Made by a program: the position numbers and the translations under genes
From: an uncultured Collinsella sp.
GTDB lineage: Bacteria; Actinomycetota; Coriobacteriia; Coriobacteriales; Coriobacteriaceae
Reading direction: 5' to 3'
NCBI GenBank assembly: GCA_902464495.1
Contig: CABQJK010000001.1
Coordinates: forward strand, 1 to 64,000
DNA: 64,000 nucleotides
In this document: positions 50,765-61,269 of the stretch, one piece after another
How positions within the stretch are numbered: position 1 is the first letter of the stretch
Layout of the letters: the number at the start of each line of letters is the position of its first letter
Notes under the pieces: model-generated
Seen by the model: the letters and a program-made list of their open reading frames with translations, nothing else
What the model was told of the DNA's origin: nothing
Database searches by the model: none

Positions 50765-53700
50765 CTAGCCGGCAATCCAATAATCCGGGTACTTATTGAT
50801 ATCGATGGGCGCGGTAAGCTCGCTGATATCGCCGATGGCCTCCATGCGCATCAGCGAGCGCAGGTGATTCTCGCTCTCCATGATCGGCTCATTTACGGCC
50901 CTATTAAGCACATCGAACGTCGGCGATTCAAACGTATCCATGTCGACATTGCCGAACCACTTGCTCACGACGTAGTCGGCCTCCTCGTCATCTGTGGTAA
51001 CCCCCACCATCTGATGGGACCACGTCTTGAGCGCCGCCTCGCGATCGGCCTCGGCAATATCGAGTTCCACGTTGCTGCCAAACGAGAACGACATGCTCTC
51101 CGTCCCGCCTAGTAGCTCTGGCAGCGGACAGCCGGAAGGCAGCGTTACCGTCACGCCGCTACAGCCCATAAACGCACCGTTCTGGATGCCGGTCACCTTA
51201 TCGCACAGCGCAATCTCGGTGAGGTTCGAGCAGCGCGAGAAGGCGTTCGAGGCGATTACGGTTGGCCCCGTCAACACGCTCGCCAGATCGGCCCGCTCGA
51301 CATCGGACGGTGCCGAGACCAGCGTGGCGGTTCCGTCACCGTTGTCCTCGATCTTCCATTCATCGCTCTCGGGTGCATCGCCACCCGCCGGGATAACCGT
51401 AGAAGACTCGACCAGCGGCAGCCCCATCATGGTTCGCAAGCGATTCTCGGGCTCCAACAGATTTGCGGCCATCTGCGCCTCGATCGCCTCGACCGTCGGC
51501 TCCGGACCCGTCCCCATATAGAAGTCCAAGTACATATTCCAATAGACTTCTTCGAAATACGTGTCGTAGTCGTCGTAGCCGACGAACCCGTAGACCCACG
51601 CATTGAGGTAATCCTGCTCCATGCCACTGGGCACCGACAGATGAATGCGGCCGGCTTCCTCCTCGGCATCGGTTACGCCGTCAAAGAAGAAACCCACGCC
51701 CGGCGACGGATAGCCCAGCGTCGCAATACCAGCGCCGACTGTCAGGTTATTAAAGTTGGCATCATTGCCAAACACTGAAGACGCCAGATAGTTCTGAGAG
51801 CCCGTACCCGTAGCTGCGTCGTAGTCGCCCTTGGTGTCCGCCACAAACGATGCGCTCGCGAGCCTCGGGCAATTCGTGAATGCCTGGTCGTTGATTTCCA
51901 TCGTCGCCGCGTGCAGAGACACGGACGTAAGGTTCGTACAGCCATCGAACGCCGACACACCGACGTGGATATCGTTATCGGGAAGGTCGATGTTCAGGTC
52001 GCCAGCAATGCCAGAATTCCTAAAGGCATAGCGATCGATATATGCCAGATGAGGAGCCGAAGTCCAATCGATATCCCACACGCCTCCGGTTCCCTCAAAG
52101 GCGCCGGGCAGGTCCTTGGCGCCGGACAAGGAATAGCCGCCAAAGATCTCAGTCGTACTCGGCAGCAGCCCAATCGTTCCGTTGAGCACCGAAGGCGCAC
52201 CGAGCAAGATGCTTGGCTTGCCTTCCGCATCGTCATCTAAATAGCCGTAGAGAAGGACAGCGTCGTCGCTTGGAGCATCGCAACCAAAATCGGAAATGCC
52301 GTCGATGGTGACAAAGCGGCTGTCGTAGCCCTGCAACTCGCCATCGGGCGCATACCAGGTGCAGCCGGCCGGATTGGGATTCTCGGTCGTGGCAAAAACG
52401 CCCTTTTTAGCACGCGACGCCACAAAGCCCAGGCTCGTGCAGCCCTTAAAAGCATCGGCTCCCACCTCGATGCTATCGGGCGTGCCGATAAACACGCCCT
52501 GAAGGTTCTGGCAGTTCTCGAACGCGTTACGGCCGATCGCACTCGTCTGCTCGCCCAGATTGACAAACATGAGCCCCGCATCGCCCGAGAAAGCGTACGG
52601 TGCGATGGAATCGACTTCGAGCCGCCTGCCGCCATCCGCAAGCAAGGTACCGTCGAAGGTCGCGGGCAGATTGCCGTTCTCATCGCCTGCAGCAGACAGC
52701 AAAATCGTCTTACCGGCGTTGACATAATACAAATAACCGTCTTGGGACAGGCTCGCCTTGATCACGCGCGCGTCGGGTGCACCGGCGGCGGCCTTGTGCT
52801 GCTCGACATACGCAACCTGCTTGTCGGTTACGCACACGATGGTCTGCACGGAACCGCCTGCGAGACTGCCGTCCTCGAGTGTCACGTTGTCGGCAAACCA
52901 TGGCATGAGCACCAACGTGTTAACCGATGTGTTGCCCGTAAAGGCACCCTTCATAATGGTGTTGGAAATCTGCACCAGGGCGATATTGGAACCCGTGTCG
53001 AGCACATAGCATAAATCGCTTTTGAGCTGCGAATTCATGTTGTACACCAGCCCCTGCGAGTACATGAGCCGGACGTCGGGATTACTCGCGGGCGATACGT
53101 AAACGCCGTAGGCGCGCTCCAGCTCGCCCGCATGCTCGGTAATAAAATCGAGCAGTGCGGCATCGTCAACGACAAGGGTGCAGTCCCGCAGATTGCTCAC
53201 GTCAATCTGGGGCAACTCACCCCCTTTGGACGCGTGCAGAACAATACGGTCGAGCTTATTGCGATCGGGAATGGCAACACGGTCAATATCGGCAGGGACA
53301 TCGAGTTCGCGCGTATGGTAGGGAACGCCCAAATACTCCCGGCCATCGCGAGAAGTCAAAATTCCCTCGTCCGTTGCGGCATAGACGGGGTTATCCGACG
53401 CCACACGGTAGGCATCGAGCACCTGAAAGCCCGCATTGACGTTGACGTAGTACACCGAGGACGGCAACTCCAGATTGTCGATCTGCCACGTAAAGCCTTC
53501 GCGCTGGCGACTGTCGGTATAGGCGTCGACCGCCTGCACGCCCTGCGGAACACGCAGCGTCTCGGTGCCGCCATCCACCGACACGACCGACTCGTCCACA
53601 TCGACGAGCGTCTGCAGGCGTGAGCTATTGGGGCTGGTCGGGTCGTCGTCAAAGCGATAGTTTTTGTCGAGAGCATAACCCTGAAAGCGAACCTTGTAGG

Positions 53701-55000
53701 CGGGGTCGATGGACACGACATCGCCGGGAACCACCACATGGCGACCGGGAGTCAGCGTGTAGAAATACGGGACGGCCGCCTCGTTCTCGCGCCACCCCAG
53801 CAGCAGGGCATTGAGATAGCCCTCAGAATCGACGTGACCCGTCTGTTTCATAAAGGCTTCTTGCGTATTGACACTCAGCAGGTTTTCCTTGGAGCTCAGC
53901 GTACTCCAGATCACGTTACGCTTGCCCATCGAATCGGGCTGACCGACCACAAACAGGCACGACTGCGCCGGCTGGATGGTAACGCTGCGCGTCGTCCACG
54001 CCGCATCCTGCGACAAGCGCAGCGAGACGCTTACCGTGAGCGGCTGGCTCGAGCACAGCACCGGATTCTGCTCGCCCGCGGTATTGGTCCACGAGTTGAT
54101 GCGCAGATACGGAAACGTGGCAAACTCATCCTTGGTGCAGGCAAGATAGTACATGCCGATGTCATCACTCCAGTGGACATCCATGGCACAGAACAGCGTC
54201 CAGGCATCGAGCATCTGTCCATCGTAGATTGCATCCTCCATGGGTGAAATCTGCACCTTATTGGGATCGACCAATCCAGCTGCACCGTTAAACTGCGTAA
54301 AGAACGTTGTGTCTCCCATAGGAGCACCCTTTTGGGGCGTGGGGTCCTGAAAGAGATACTTATAGGAATTGACCGTCGAGTTGGCCGAGCCGCCGGAACC
54401 AGCATTGCCGCCGGAACCGGCGTTACCTGCGCCGCCGGCATTGCCGCCAAACGCTCCGCCCGCATTGATAACGGGGGCGTTCTGTCCGCCTCCCGAGCCG
54501 CCCGCGCCGCTGCCCGTGCCGCCCGCAACCCCCACGCCCGTTCCATCGGCCCTGCCGGTAACGTTGTAGGCGGTCGTGCCGCTTTGCCCCGTCAGATTTG
54601 CCTGTCCCTGAGCGCTATCGAGCGGCGCCTGCTGCTCGCGTGCACTCGTTTCCCGGCTGTCGCTTTGCTCGTCGTGACGATTTGCCTCGGCATCCGTCGA
54701 GAGCGAGCTGATCTGATACGCCTCGCCAGACTCCGCGTCACCGTGGCTGTATGCAGCGATATATCCCGAAGGATCGAAGTTCAAATTACTCTGGGCCAGC
54801 TCAAAGGCGACCGTGCCAAATACGCCGACCGCAGCAACCGAAGCCGCCACCGCCACGACACGCGTTGCGGCAAAAGGCTTGGCACGATACATTTTTTTAG
54901 CGGCATGCTGAGCATCCGCGGACGCATTCTGCGGGCCCTTTAATTTGGCAGACGCCGCATTCTTATGCGGAGCCATATGTTGAGGATGCTTGGAAAACAC
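50765..55000 (-). CDS. Large BspA-like surface protein with a membrane anchor
   Basis: 1411 residues from a GTG (GGGAG upstream). A basic N-terminus and one hydrophobic segment at residues about 48-69 suggest a signal anchor rather than a cleaved signal. Residues about 155-205 are a Gly/Ala/Asn/Ser-rich linker. The middle and C-terminal parts contain LRR_5/BspA-like repeats (for example FENCQNLQGVFIG, FDGCTNLTSVSLHA, FSRCSNLTEIALCD), which in other species bind host proteins. No LPxTG or sortase tail is seen at the C-terminus. Adjacent, upstream on the same strand, is the transglutaminase-like protein. Confidence 0.85.
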   Translation of the reverse strand: MFSKHPQHMAPHKNAASAKLKGPQNASADAQHAAKKMYRAKPFAATRVVAVAASVAAVGVFGTVAFELAQSNLNFDPSGYIAAYSHGDAESGEAYQISSLSTDAEANRHDEQSDSRETSAREQQAPLDSAQGQANLTGQSGTTAYNVTGRADGTGVGVAGGTGSGAGGSGGGQNAPVINAGGAFGGNAGGAGNAGSGGNAGSGGSANSTVNSYKYLFQDPTPQKGAPMGDTTFFTQFNGAAGLVDPNKVQISPMEDAIYDGQMLDAWTLFCAMDVHWSDDIGMYYLACTKDEFATFPYLRINSWTNTAGEQNPVLCSSQPLTVSVSLRLSQDAAWTTRSVTIQPAQSCLFVVGQPDSMGKRNVIWSTLSSKENLLSVNTQEAFMKQTGHVDSEGYLNALLLGWRENEAAVPYFYTLTPGRHVVVPGDVVSIDPAYKVRFQGYALDKNYRFDDDPTSPNSSRLQTLVDVDESVVSVDGGTETLRVPQGVQAVDAYTDSRQREGFTWQIDNLELPSSVYYVNVNAGFQVLDAYRVASDNPVYAATDEGILTSRDGREYLGVPYHTRELDVPADIDRVAIPDRNKLDRIVLHASKGGELPQIDVSNLRDCTLVVDDAALLDFITEHAGELERAYGVYVSPASNPDVRLMYSQGLVYNMNSQLKSDLCYVLDTGSNIALVQISNTIMKGAFTGNTSVNTLVLMPWFADNVTLEDGSLAGGSVQTIVCVTDKQVAYVEQHKAAAGAPDARVIKASLSQDGYLYYVNAGKTILLSAAGDENGNLPATFDGTLLADGGRRLEVDSIAPYAFSGDAGLMFVNLGEQTSAIGRNAFENCQNLQGVFIGTPDSIEVGADAFKGCTSLGFVASRAKKGVFATTENPNPAGCTWYAPDGELQGYDSRFVTIDGISDFGCDAPSDDAVLLYGYLDDDAEGKPSILLGAPSVLNGTIGLLPSTTEIFGGYSLSGAKDLPGAFEGTGGVWDIDWTSAPHLAYIDRYAFRNSGIAGDLNIDLPDNDIHVGVSAFDGCTNLTSVSLHAATMEINDQAFTNCPRLASASFVADTKGDYDAATGTGSQNYLASSVFGNDANFNNLTVGAGIATLGYPSPGVGFFFDGVTDAEEEAGRIHLSVPSGMEQDYLNAWVYGFVGYDDYDTYFEEVYWNMYLDFYMGTGPEPTVEAIEAQMAANLLEPENRLRTMMGLPLVESSTVIPAGGDAPESDEWKIEDNGDGTATLVSAPSDVERADLASVLTGPTVIASNAFSRCSNLTEIALCDKVTGIQNGAFMGCSGVTVTLPSGCPLPELLGGTESMSFSFGSNVELDIAEADREAALKTWSHQMVGVTTDDEEADYVVSKWFGNVDMDTFESPTFDVLNRAVNEPIMESENHLRSLMRMEAIGDISELTAPIDINKYPDYWIAG

Positions 55001-55015
55001 GTAAACCTACTCCCT

Positions 55016-57328
55016 CTACAACGCGCACAGCATGTAGCGACGGAAGCGTTCGATAACATTTTGAGGTGCCGGCATGCTTCGATGCAGGCGCTCGGTAAAA
55101 CGACGGAGCGTGCGCAACTCGTTGGGCTTAAGCTCGCGGCCGCCAAACGCATAAGCCTGATGGAGCCGAATCGCTCGGCGGTATTCCCACGGGTCAATCT
55201 CGGGGAACGCCGTGGCAAAGGCATCCAGGCAATCGAGCGGCTTGGTCTCGTCGAAGGCGTCCACGCCGCTTTGCTTCATCACCAGGGCAAGATAGCCATA
55301 GAGTGCCGGCACACATATATCCTGCTCATCGTTCTCGATGGCTCGCGTGCGCAAAACGCGCAAGACGAACATGCGGACGAACAGGGCGAGCAGGACGGCA
55401 ATCACCGCGCCGGTCAAACCGACTCCGACTTTGGCCGCAACAGGGATGCTGTGCGACACCGGCACATCCTCGCGATGCTTATCCTCGCCCCGACCAGCGA
55501 CCGAGCCCACATCGAGCGTCTTATCGTCGGCACCGCTGCTCCACGCCTCGCCCACGTCGATAATTTTATCGGCATCGAGCGTCTGGCTATAGTACCCAGG
55601 GGTGACCTCGACAGGCGTCCATCCCTGCCCGTCGAGGTAGATCTCGGTCCACGCGTGTGCATCGGCAGCCGTCAAGTCCAGCGGCACGCCCGCGTCGACG
55701 GCAGCGGCAAGCCGATTGCCAGCCGCCCGATAGCCCTCGACATAGCGCGCGGGGATTCCCTGAGATCGAAACGCAAGCGTTGCCGCCGTGGCAAAGTAGG
55801 CAGAGTTGCCCTCGTGCGCCGAGCCCAAGAACCACGCGACAAACGACGTCGCCCCGGTATAGGCTGGCGGGTTATCCGTCTGCCCCGCAAGTGAAGCCAT
55901 CATCGTGCGAACGCGACTGATCACGGCTGTATCCGAAACATTCGCCTGAGCATTCCAGCTGTCGTTCGAGAACAGGTATGCATCGACGGCATCCCGCTCC
56001 TCCTCGCGAACGTCCAGGTATTTATCGCGGACAAAGGCGGCGTACACCCGCTCGCTTTTTGCGTAATCGCTCTCGGAGGACGCCAGCCAGCTCGAGTCCG
56101 CAATGACGTCGTCCATCGACACGTTATCGACGACCAGGCTATATGCCTTAGACGGCAACAGGTCCATGCTGAGCATCGTCGAGCCCGTCAACATTGCACT
56201 GGTACCGCTCAGTGAGCGCATCGTATAGGGAGCATAGGTGTATCTGCGGTTGGCGCCCGAGGCGTAGACCGCAATCTCAGCCGTCTCGACAGGCTCGCCG
56301 CCCTCACGCTCGGCCTCGGCATCAAACGCGGCGCGTTGCTCAGCTACCGTCAATCCGTTTTGGCACAACCACGCACGCATGCCGGACCATTTGCCCTCGT
56401 AGGACATCCAGTCGCCACGCCCCCACGATACGCCGTCAAACGTCGTGCCCACAAAACCCTTCATGAGCAGATCGTCATCAAGCGTCTTGTTGGCGGTAAG
56501 CGACAGCGTTGTGGAGTCTCCTTCGTTCATGTCCGCCGCTTGCGAAAGGTCGCCCTCGGGCAGCGTATCGTCCCCAAATCGGAGGCTCTGGACTGCCTTG
56601 ACGGCAGACGCCGACATGGCGGACAACTCGGGAAGAGGCTGCACAAGGGATACCGTCAGCGCAGAGAGAACGCCACATGCGGCACATAGACCGCCAAGGC
56701 CGACAAGAACCTGGGGTAAACCTACCGTAGAGCCCCGCAACTCGCGAGCACGGCACTGGACAAGCCAGCCCGCAACGCCCAGCGTCATAGACATCGTGCA
56801 ATCACCGAGCTGCAATATCATGGAATCAGCGCCGCAAATAACGACGATTAAGAGCGTGGGCCACGAGACGCTCAAGTTGGCAAAAAGCCAGCCAAATGAG
56901 CCGGCAAACACACCGGCGAGCACTGCCAGCGACACGGCTTCACACAGCGTGCCAGCATCTGCCACCAAAGGAATATACAGCTCACAGATTGAATTGATAT
57001 GAGCGATTACGGCATTGACGCAAGCATAGAAGCCCCAGCGCGCCGAAGGAACCAAGAGTGCGCATGCAAGCGCCACGAACGCTGCGGCCAAGGCGATCCA
57101 GAAGGGAGTCTTTTTCGAAGTCATTGAGGTGCCCAAAGCGCCCAGCGCAACAGCCACGCCAGCGGCGACGGCAAGCATGATCCCCATGCACGTTGCACTC
57201 AGACACCCGGCAATTGCGCAGATGAAACCCGCGGACAGTAAAACCGCGGGAGCCACCGACAGGAACACGTCGACGACGCGACCATTCGAAGCGATGCGCT
57301 CCGTCGAAGCAAGAGTCACAAAGTCCAT
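55016..57328 (-). CDS. Membrane transglutaminase-like (TgpA) protein with Ser at the catalytic position
   Basis: 770 residues; ATG at 57328 just after the preceding stop. Six or more membrane segments in residues about 15-235, an extracytoplasmic region, then a transglutaminase-like core around residues 510-600 (SYGWA-type reading EGNSAYFATAATLAFRSQG, GIPARYVEGY, DAHAWTEIYLDGQGWTPVE), one more membrane segment near 645-665 and a cytoplasmic tail. In family members the residue after GN/GY is the nucleophilic Cys; here it is Ser (codon TCT). His and acid remain. The usual MoxR-DUF58-transglutaminase cluster order is kept. Confidence 0.87.
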   Translation of the reverse strand: MDFVTLASTERIASNGRVVDVFLSVAPAVLLSAGFICAIAGCLSATCMGIMLAVAAGVAVALGALGTSMTSKKTPFWIALAAAFVALACALLVPSARWGFYACVNAVIAHINSICELYIPLVADAGTLCEAVSLAVLAGVFAGSFGWLFANLSVSWPTLLIVVICGADSMILQLGDCTMSMTLGVAGWLVQCRARELRGSTVGLPQVLVGLGGLCAACGVLSALTVSLVQPLPELSAMSASAVKAVQSLRFGDDTLPEGDLSQAADMNEGDSTTLSLTANKTLDDDLLMKGFVGTTFDGVSWGRGDWMSYEGKWSGMRAWLCQNGLTVAEQRAAFDAEAEREGGEPVETAEIAVYASGANRRYTYAPYTMRSLSGTSAMLTGSTMLSMDLLPSKAYSLVVDNVSMDDVIADSSWLASSESDYAKSERVYAAFVRDKYLDVREEERDAVDAYLFSNDSWNAQANVSDTAVISRVRTMMASLAGQTDNPPAYTGATSFVAWFLGSAHEGNSAYFATAATLAFRSQGIPARYVEGYRAAGNRLAAAVDAGVPLDLTAADAHAWTEIYLDGQGWTPVEVTPGYYSQTLDADKIIDVGEAWSSGADDKTLDVGSVAGRGEDKHREDVPVSHSIPVAAKVGVGLTGAVIAVLLALFVRMFVLRVLRTRAIENDEQDICVPALYGYLALVMKQSGVDAFDETKPLDCLDAFATAFPEIDPWEYRRAIRLHQAYAFGGRELKPNELRTLRRFTERLHRSMPAPQNVIERFRRYMLCAL

Positions 57329-57329
57329 G

Positions 57330-58502
57330 CTAGAGCTCCAGACTCTTGATACGGGCCGAATCGCTCGATACCGGGCAATGAGTGATGATGTAGTTGGCGC
57401 CGCGCTCGATGCTATACGACTCGACCGAATCCGACACATGGAGCACCGACAGATCGGTCAGACGGCCCAAATCGATATAGACCTGCTCATCGACGCCCAA
57501 TGTCACCAGCACCGTTTTGCTAACGCCCCGTGCCGCCACAAGCTTGGCATACTGCTCGTTTGATGTTGGATGGGTAGGGCCAAGCGGCGTTGCCGTCAAA
57601 GCATCGAGCATCTTATTAAAACCACGTCGGTCATCGACGGGATAGGCGGCCAGGGAGCCTTCGGGGGTGGCCACGACCATATGATGGTATCCCTGACGCA
57701 TAAGCGCCAGCGATATCGACGCGGTAAAGCTCAGTACCGCAGAAAGCAGCTCGGGGCGGCTTGAGTGCTCAAAATCGCACGCAAACGCACCGAACAAGAC
57801 GGCGATCGTGTGATCTTGAGGACGTGAGGCCTCGCGCACCAGCACATCGTCAAAGCGCGTCGACAGCTTCCAGTGGATCGACTTGACTGCATCGCCCTCG
57901 TGATAGGGCCTCACGTCAAAGACCTCGGAGGCGTCCTGGCCGCTTCGATGGGGATCATAGCTCGTGCCCTCAAGACCGGCAGAAGCACTTTGGTGAGGAT
58001 CGACCTGAATGTCGAGCACTTTGGGATAGACCGTAAACAACCCGTGAAAGTCGGCGTCCTCCAGAGCAAGCGACGTAAAGCCCATCTCATCGACCAGGTG
58101 CGCGGTGTCAAGGGTAATGGCGTGCGCACCACAGACAGTCGAATCGAGCTCCAGCTCAAACAAGGCGGGCCTGCCCATCGCGGGAGCAAGGCTTACGGAA
58201 CGGACCGTCCGCGTTCCCGTCAGCTGGTTGTAAACCGAAAACGACAGCTCCATGCGGCCGCGAAACATAAGCGGGCGATCCAACGTGATGCGCAATACGA
58301 GCGGCGCGTTTACGACACACGACCGGGGAAGCTCAAAGCCGAGCTTGAGCAAGGCGACGGCCGAGCGGCACGCCGCCACCGTGACCACGGGCATGGCGAT
58401 CAACGCCGCGGCAGCAGCAAGCGCAGCCGCATTGGCGGTAAACACAAACGTGGCAAGCAGGAGCGCTACGGACACGATATAGGTAATCTTGTTGGCAATC
58501 AT
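57330..58502 (-). CDS. DUF58 domain protein
   Basis: 390 residues from the ATG at 58502 (no clear ribosome site; a TTG at 58529 is an alternative, and translation may be coupled to the preceding gene). Two N-terminal hydrophobic segments, then a region ending in the DUF58 signature RPYHEGDAVKSIHWKLS, and a von Willebrand-like C-terminal domain. DUF58 proteins are partners of MoxR ATPases. Its stop overlaps the ribosome site of the transglutaminase-like gene, so the two are translationally linked. Confidence 0.85.
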   Translation of the reverse strand: MIANKITYIVSVALLLATFVFTANAAALAAAAALIAMPVVTVAACRSAVALLKLGFELPRSCVVNAPLVLRITLDRPLMFRGRMELSFSVYNQLTGTRTVRSVSLAPAMGRPALFELELDSTVCGAHAITLDTAHLVDEMGFTSLALEDADFHGLFTVYPKVLDIQVDPHQSASAGLEGTSYDPHRSGQDASEVFDVRPYHEGDAVKSIHWKLSTRFDDVLVREASRPQDHTIAVLFGAFACDFEHSSRPELLSAVLSFTASISLALMRQGYHHMVVATPEGSLAAYPVDDRRGFNKMLDALTATPLGPTHPTSNEQYAKLVAARGVSKTVLVTLGVDEQVYIDLGRLTDLSVLHVSDSVESYSIERGANYIITHCPVSSDSARIKSLEL

Positions 58503-58537
58503 GGGCGTACTGTAGGGCGCGCAAGGCAAACGAGCCG

Positions 58538-59491
58538 CTACGAGCGGCCGCGGACCTGGCCCATGGACGGGGCGGGAACGGTGGCGAGAATGCGATCGAG
58601 AACGTCCTCGGCGGTAATCGATTCGATACGGGCCTGGGGGCGCAAAACGAGACGGTGGACGCAGACGACCTTAAACACCTCGCGCACGTCCTCGGGCACC
58701 ACATAGTCGCGCTCGCGAATCAATGCGCAGGCGCGCGCCATGCGAGTGAGCGCGATGATGCCACGGGGGCTCACGCCCAGCTCAACAAGGTCGTCATTGC
58801 GGGTCTCCTCGCACAGGCGCACGATATAATCCAGCACCGTGTCGGCAACCTGTACACCGCCCAGGTAGTTTTGGATATCGAGCAGGTCATCGCAGGCAAC
58901 CATGGGCTTGATGTCGTCGAGAGGGTTGGCATAGCGACGGGCCTTGAGGATATCGATCTGGTCCTGGCGCGACGGATAGCCAACGGACAGGCGAACCATA
59001 AAGCGGTCGAGCTGGCTATCGGGCAGCGGCTGAGTGCCCGCCGAGCCCACCGGGTTCTCGGTTGCGATACACACGAAGGGACGCGGAACCTGATGCGTCT
59101 GCCCATCAATCGTCACCGCGCGTTCTTCCATAACCTCGAGCAGGGCCGACTGCGTCTTTGCGCTGGTACGGTTGATCTCGTCGCCCAGCAGCATGTTGCA
59201 GTTGACGGCGCCCCACACAAAGCGAAACACGCCGGCGTCGCGGTCGAACATCGTAAAGCCCGTAATGTCCGAGGGCAGCGTATCGGGCGTAAATTGCACG
59301 CGCTTAAAGTCCAGACCCAGTGCACGCGAAAGAGCCAGGGCCAGGGTCGTCTTGCCGGTACCGGGCACATCCTCCAGCAGGATGTGGCCGCCGGCATAGA
59401 TGGCCATGAGGGCCTTTTCGATCACATCGCGCTTGCCCAGCAGAGCGCGGCTCACTTCGTTGATGATGCTGTTGGACTGTTCGACGATCAC
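58538..59491 (-). CDS. MoxR-type AAA+ ATPase
   Basis: 317 residues from a GTG after GAGGAAA. Walker A GVPGTGKTT-like EDVPGTGKTTLA, Walker B LLGDEINR, sensor ATENPVG, and the C-terminal helical lid are present. MoxR ATPases act as chaperones that insert cofactors or activate partner proteins containing VWA domains; the adjacent DUF58 protein is the likely partner. It overlaps the end of the kinase gene by a few bases. Confidence 0.92.
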   Translation of the reverse strand: MIVEQSNSIINEVSRALLGKRDVIEKALMAIYAGGHILLEDVPGTGKTTLALALSRALGLDFKRVQFTPDTLPSDITGFTMFDRDAGVFRFVWGAVNCNMLLGDEINRTSAKTQSALLEVMEERAVTIDGQTHQVPRPFVCIATENPVGSAGTQPLPDSQLDRFMVRLSVGYPSRQDQIDILKARRYANPLDDIKPMVACDDLLDIQNYLGGVQVADTVLDYIVRLCEETRNDDLVELGVSPRGIIALTRMARACALIRERDYVVPEDVREVFKVVCVHRLVLRPQARIESITAEDVLDRILATVPAPSMGQVRGRS

Positions 59492-59493
59492 GG

Positions 59494-61137
59494 TTACTCA
59501 TTTCCTCGGTAAGCTGCCTCGGCCGTCGCGGCCGCCAGCTGTGCTTTCAAAACGTTCAGGTCGATGGGCTTGCCCACATGTCCGTTCATGCCCGCGCGGC
59601 GCGAGCGCTCAACGTCTTCGGTGTAGTCGTTGGCGGAAAGGGCGATGATGGGAATCGCAGCGGCGTCCTCACGATCGAGCCCTCGAATCCGCTCCGCCGC
59701 TTCCCAGCCGTTCAGCACGGGCATCTGAATATCCATGAGGATCGCATCGTACGTGCCCACGGGCATGCTCCGGAATCGCTCAACGACCGCTTGGCCGTTC
59801 TCGGCGCGATCAACCGCCGCGCCTCGTCTTGCCAGCAGCTCAATCACGATCATGGCATTGATTTCGTTATCCTCCGCCAGCAGGAATCGCTTGTCCTCAA
59901 ACTGGTAGGTAAACGACGACCCCATGGAATCGGGCGCCGTCTCGAGCGTCTGCTCCTTAAGCTTGAGCTCCTCGACCTGCTCCGGCGTGGCAAGTCGCAG
60001 CGGGATGTAGGCCGAAAACGTCGAACCGCGACCAGGCTCGGTATCGACGACGATCTCGCCGCCCATCAGGTCGACGAGCGCGCTCGTGATGGCCATACCC
60101 AAGCCCGTTCCGCCGTAGCGGCGCGCAATGGTGCGGTCCTCCTGCTCAAACGGCTTAAAGATCTTGCTGATGTAGCGCGGGTCCATGCCCTTGCCCGTGT
60201 CGCGCACGCGCAGCATATAACTCACGCCGTCGTCTGTCCGGTACATCTCGCGCAGGGTTACGGTAACGCTGCCGCCCCGCTCGGTAAACTTGACCGCGTT
60301 GGAGATAAAGTTGATGACGACCTGCGACAGGCGCATGCGATCGCCCACGACAAAGACGTTTTCGCAGTCCTCGAGATTAACCGAGTACGCAAGCCCTTTG
60401 TCGGCTGCCTGCGAGGTAAACATACGCTCGATCTCGTCGGCAAACAGACGCATATCAAACGGTGCATCGTCAATGCGCACGCGCCCGCTGTTGAGACGGC
60501 TCATATCGAGCATGTCGTTGATAAGCGAAAGCAGGTAGGCCGAAAGCTGCGAGGCACGAGACAGGTCGTCCATCAGGCGAGGCTCATCCACATGGTGCTC
60601 GCGGGCAAGCGAAATCATGCCCTCGATGCCATTGAGCGGCGTGCGGATCTCGTGGCTCATCTGGTTCATATAGTCCGTGCGCGCGTTGGCGGTCTCGACG
60701 GCGCGATCGCGCTCTGCCTCCGCCTTGGCGATGCGCTCGTTTTCGGCCGTTACATCGACTGCAGAAACCAGGTACTGCGCGCCGTCCTGAATGAGCGAAA
60801 TCGTAAACCTTATGCTGAGCTGCGGCTTTGCTCCGTGGGGCGCATGGTAGGTGCACAGGAGGTTCAGCGGGGTCACATGGTCCCATTCCCTCACCTGTCG
60901 CTGCATGCGAACACGGTCGCTATCGGGGATAAAGCGGTACAGCGTCTCGATGTCGTCGCCGATACGCTCGGGCGACACGCCAAATACGCGTTCGAAATTT
61001 GGGGTGATGTAGAGCGGAAGACAGTCGTTGGCGCGCAAGACCAGCGCAACGTTGGGCCCTTGCTGCGCAAGCGCCTCTTCAAACAGCCGACGCGCTCGGT
61101 CCGCGTCGCGCTTCTCGTGTGAACCGAACAGCCCCAA
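59494..61137 (-). CDS. Hybrid sensor histidine kinase (PAS-HisKA-HATPase-REC)
   Basis: 547 residues from a TTG preceded by AAAGGGGG. PAS-like domain in residues about 15-140, H-box [11 protein letters not shown] near 160, ATPase N, G1 and G2 boxes ([30 protein letters not shown]), and a C-terminal receiver with phospho-Asp in [16 protein letters not shown] and Lys in HVGKPID. No membrane segment, so it probably senses a cytoplasmic signal. First gene of the minus-strand cluster that ends with the large surface protein; output regulator not in view. Confidence 0.9.
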   Translation of the reverse strand: MGLFGSHEKRDADRARRLFEEALAQQGPNVALVLRANDCLPLYITPNFERVFGVSPERIGDDIETLYRFIPDSDRVRMQRQVREWDHVTPLNLLCTYHAPHGAKPQLSIRFTISLIQDGAQYLVSAVDVTAENERIAKAEAERDRAVETANARTDYMNQMSHEIRTPLNGIEGMISLAREHHVDEPRLMDDLSRASQLSAYLLSLINDMLDMSRLNSGRVRIDDAPFDMRLFADEIERMFTSQAADKGLAYSVNLEDCENVFVVGDRMRLSQVVINFISNAVKFTERGGSVTVTLREMYRTDDGVSYMLRVRDTGKGMDPRYISKIFKPFEQEDRTIARRYGGTGLGMAITSALVDLMGGEIVVDTEPGRGSTFSAYIPLRLATPEQVEELKLKEQTLETAPDSMGSSFTYQFEDKRFLLAEDNEINAMIVIELLARRGAAVDRAENGQAVVERFRSMPVGTYDAILMDIQMPVLNGWEAAERIRGLDREDAAAIPIIALSANDYTEDVERSRRAGMNGHVGKPIDLNVLKAQLAAATAEAAYRGNE

Positions 61138-61228
61138 TATGCCCCCTTTTTTATTCAGGGGTTCATTCTACCAGCTCAAAAGCACTTTTCAGAGATGATG
61201 CTCCACCAAAGTAAACTATTAAGATGCA

Positions 61229-61268
61229 AAAACGCGCCCGACGGCAATCTTGCCATCGGGCGCGTTTT
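61229..61268. terminator. Terminator between the SDR gene and the hybrid kinase gene
   Basis: AAAACGCGCCCGA pairs with TCGGGCGCGTTTT, with GGCAA/TTGCC inside. It has flanking A- and T-runs and lies just after the minus-strand SDR gene stop at 61270. Confidence 0.85.
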
Positions 61269-61269
61269 G

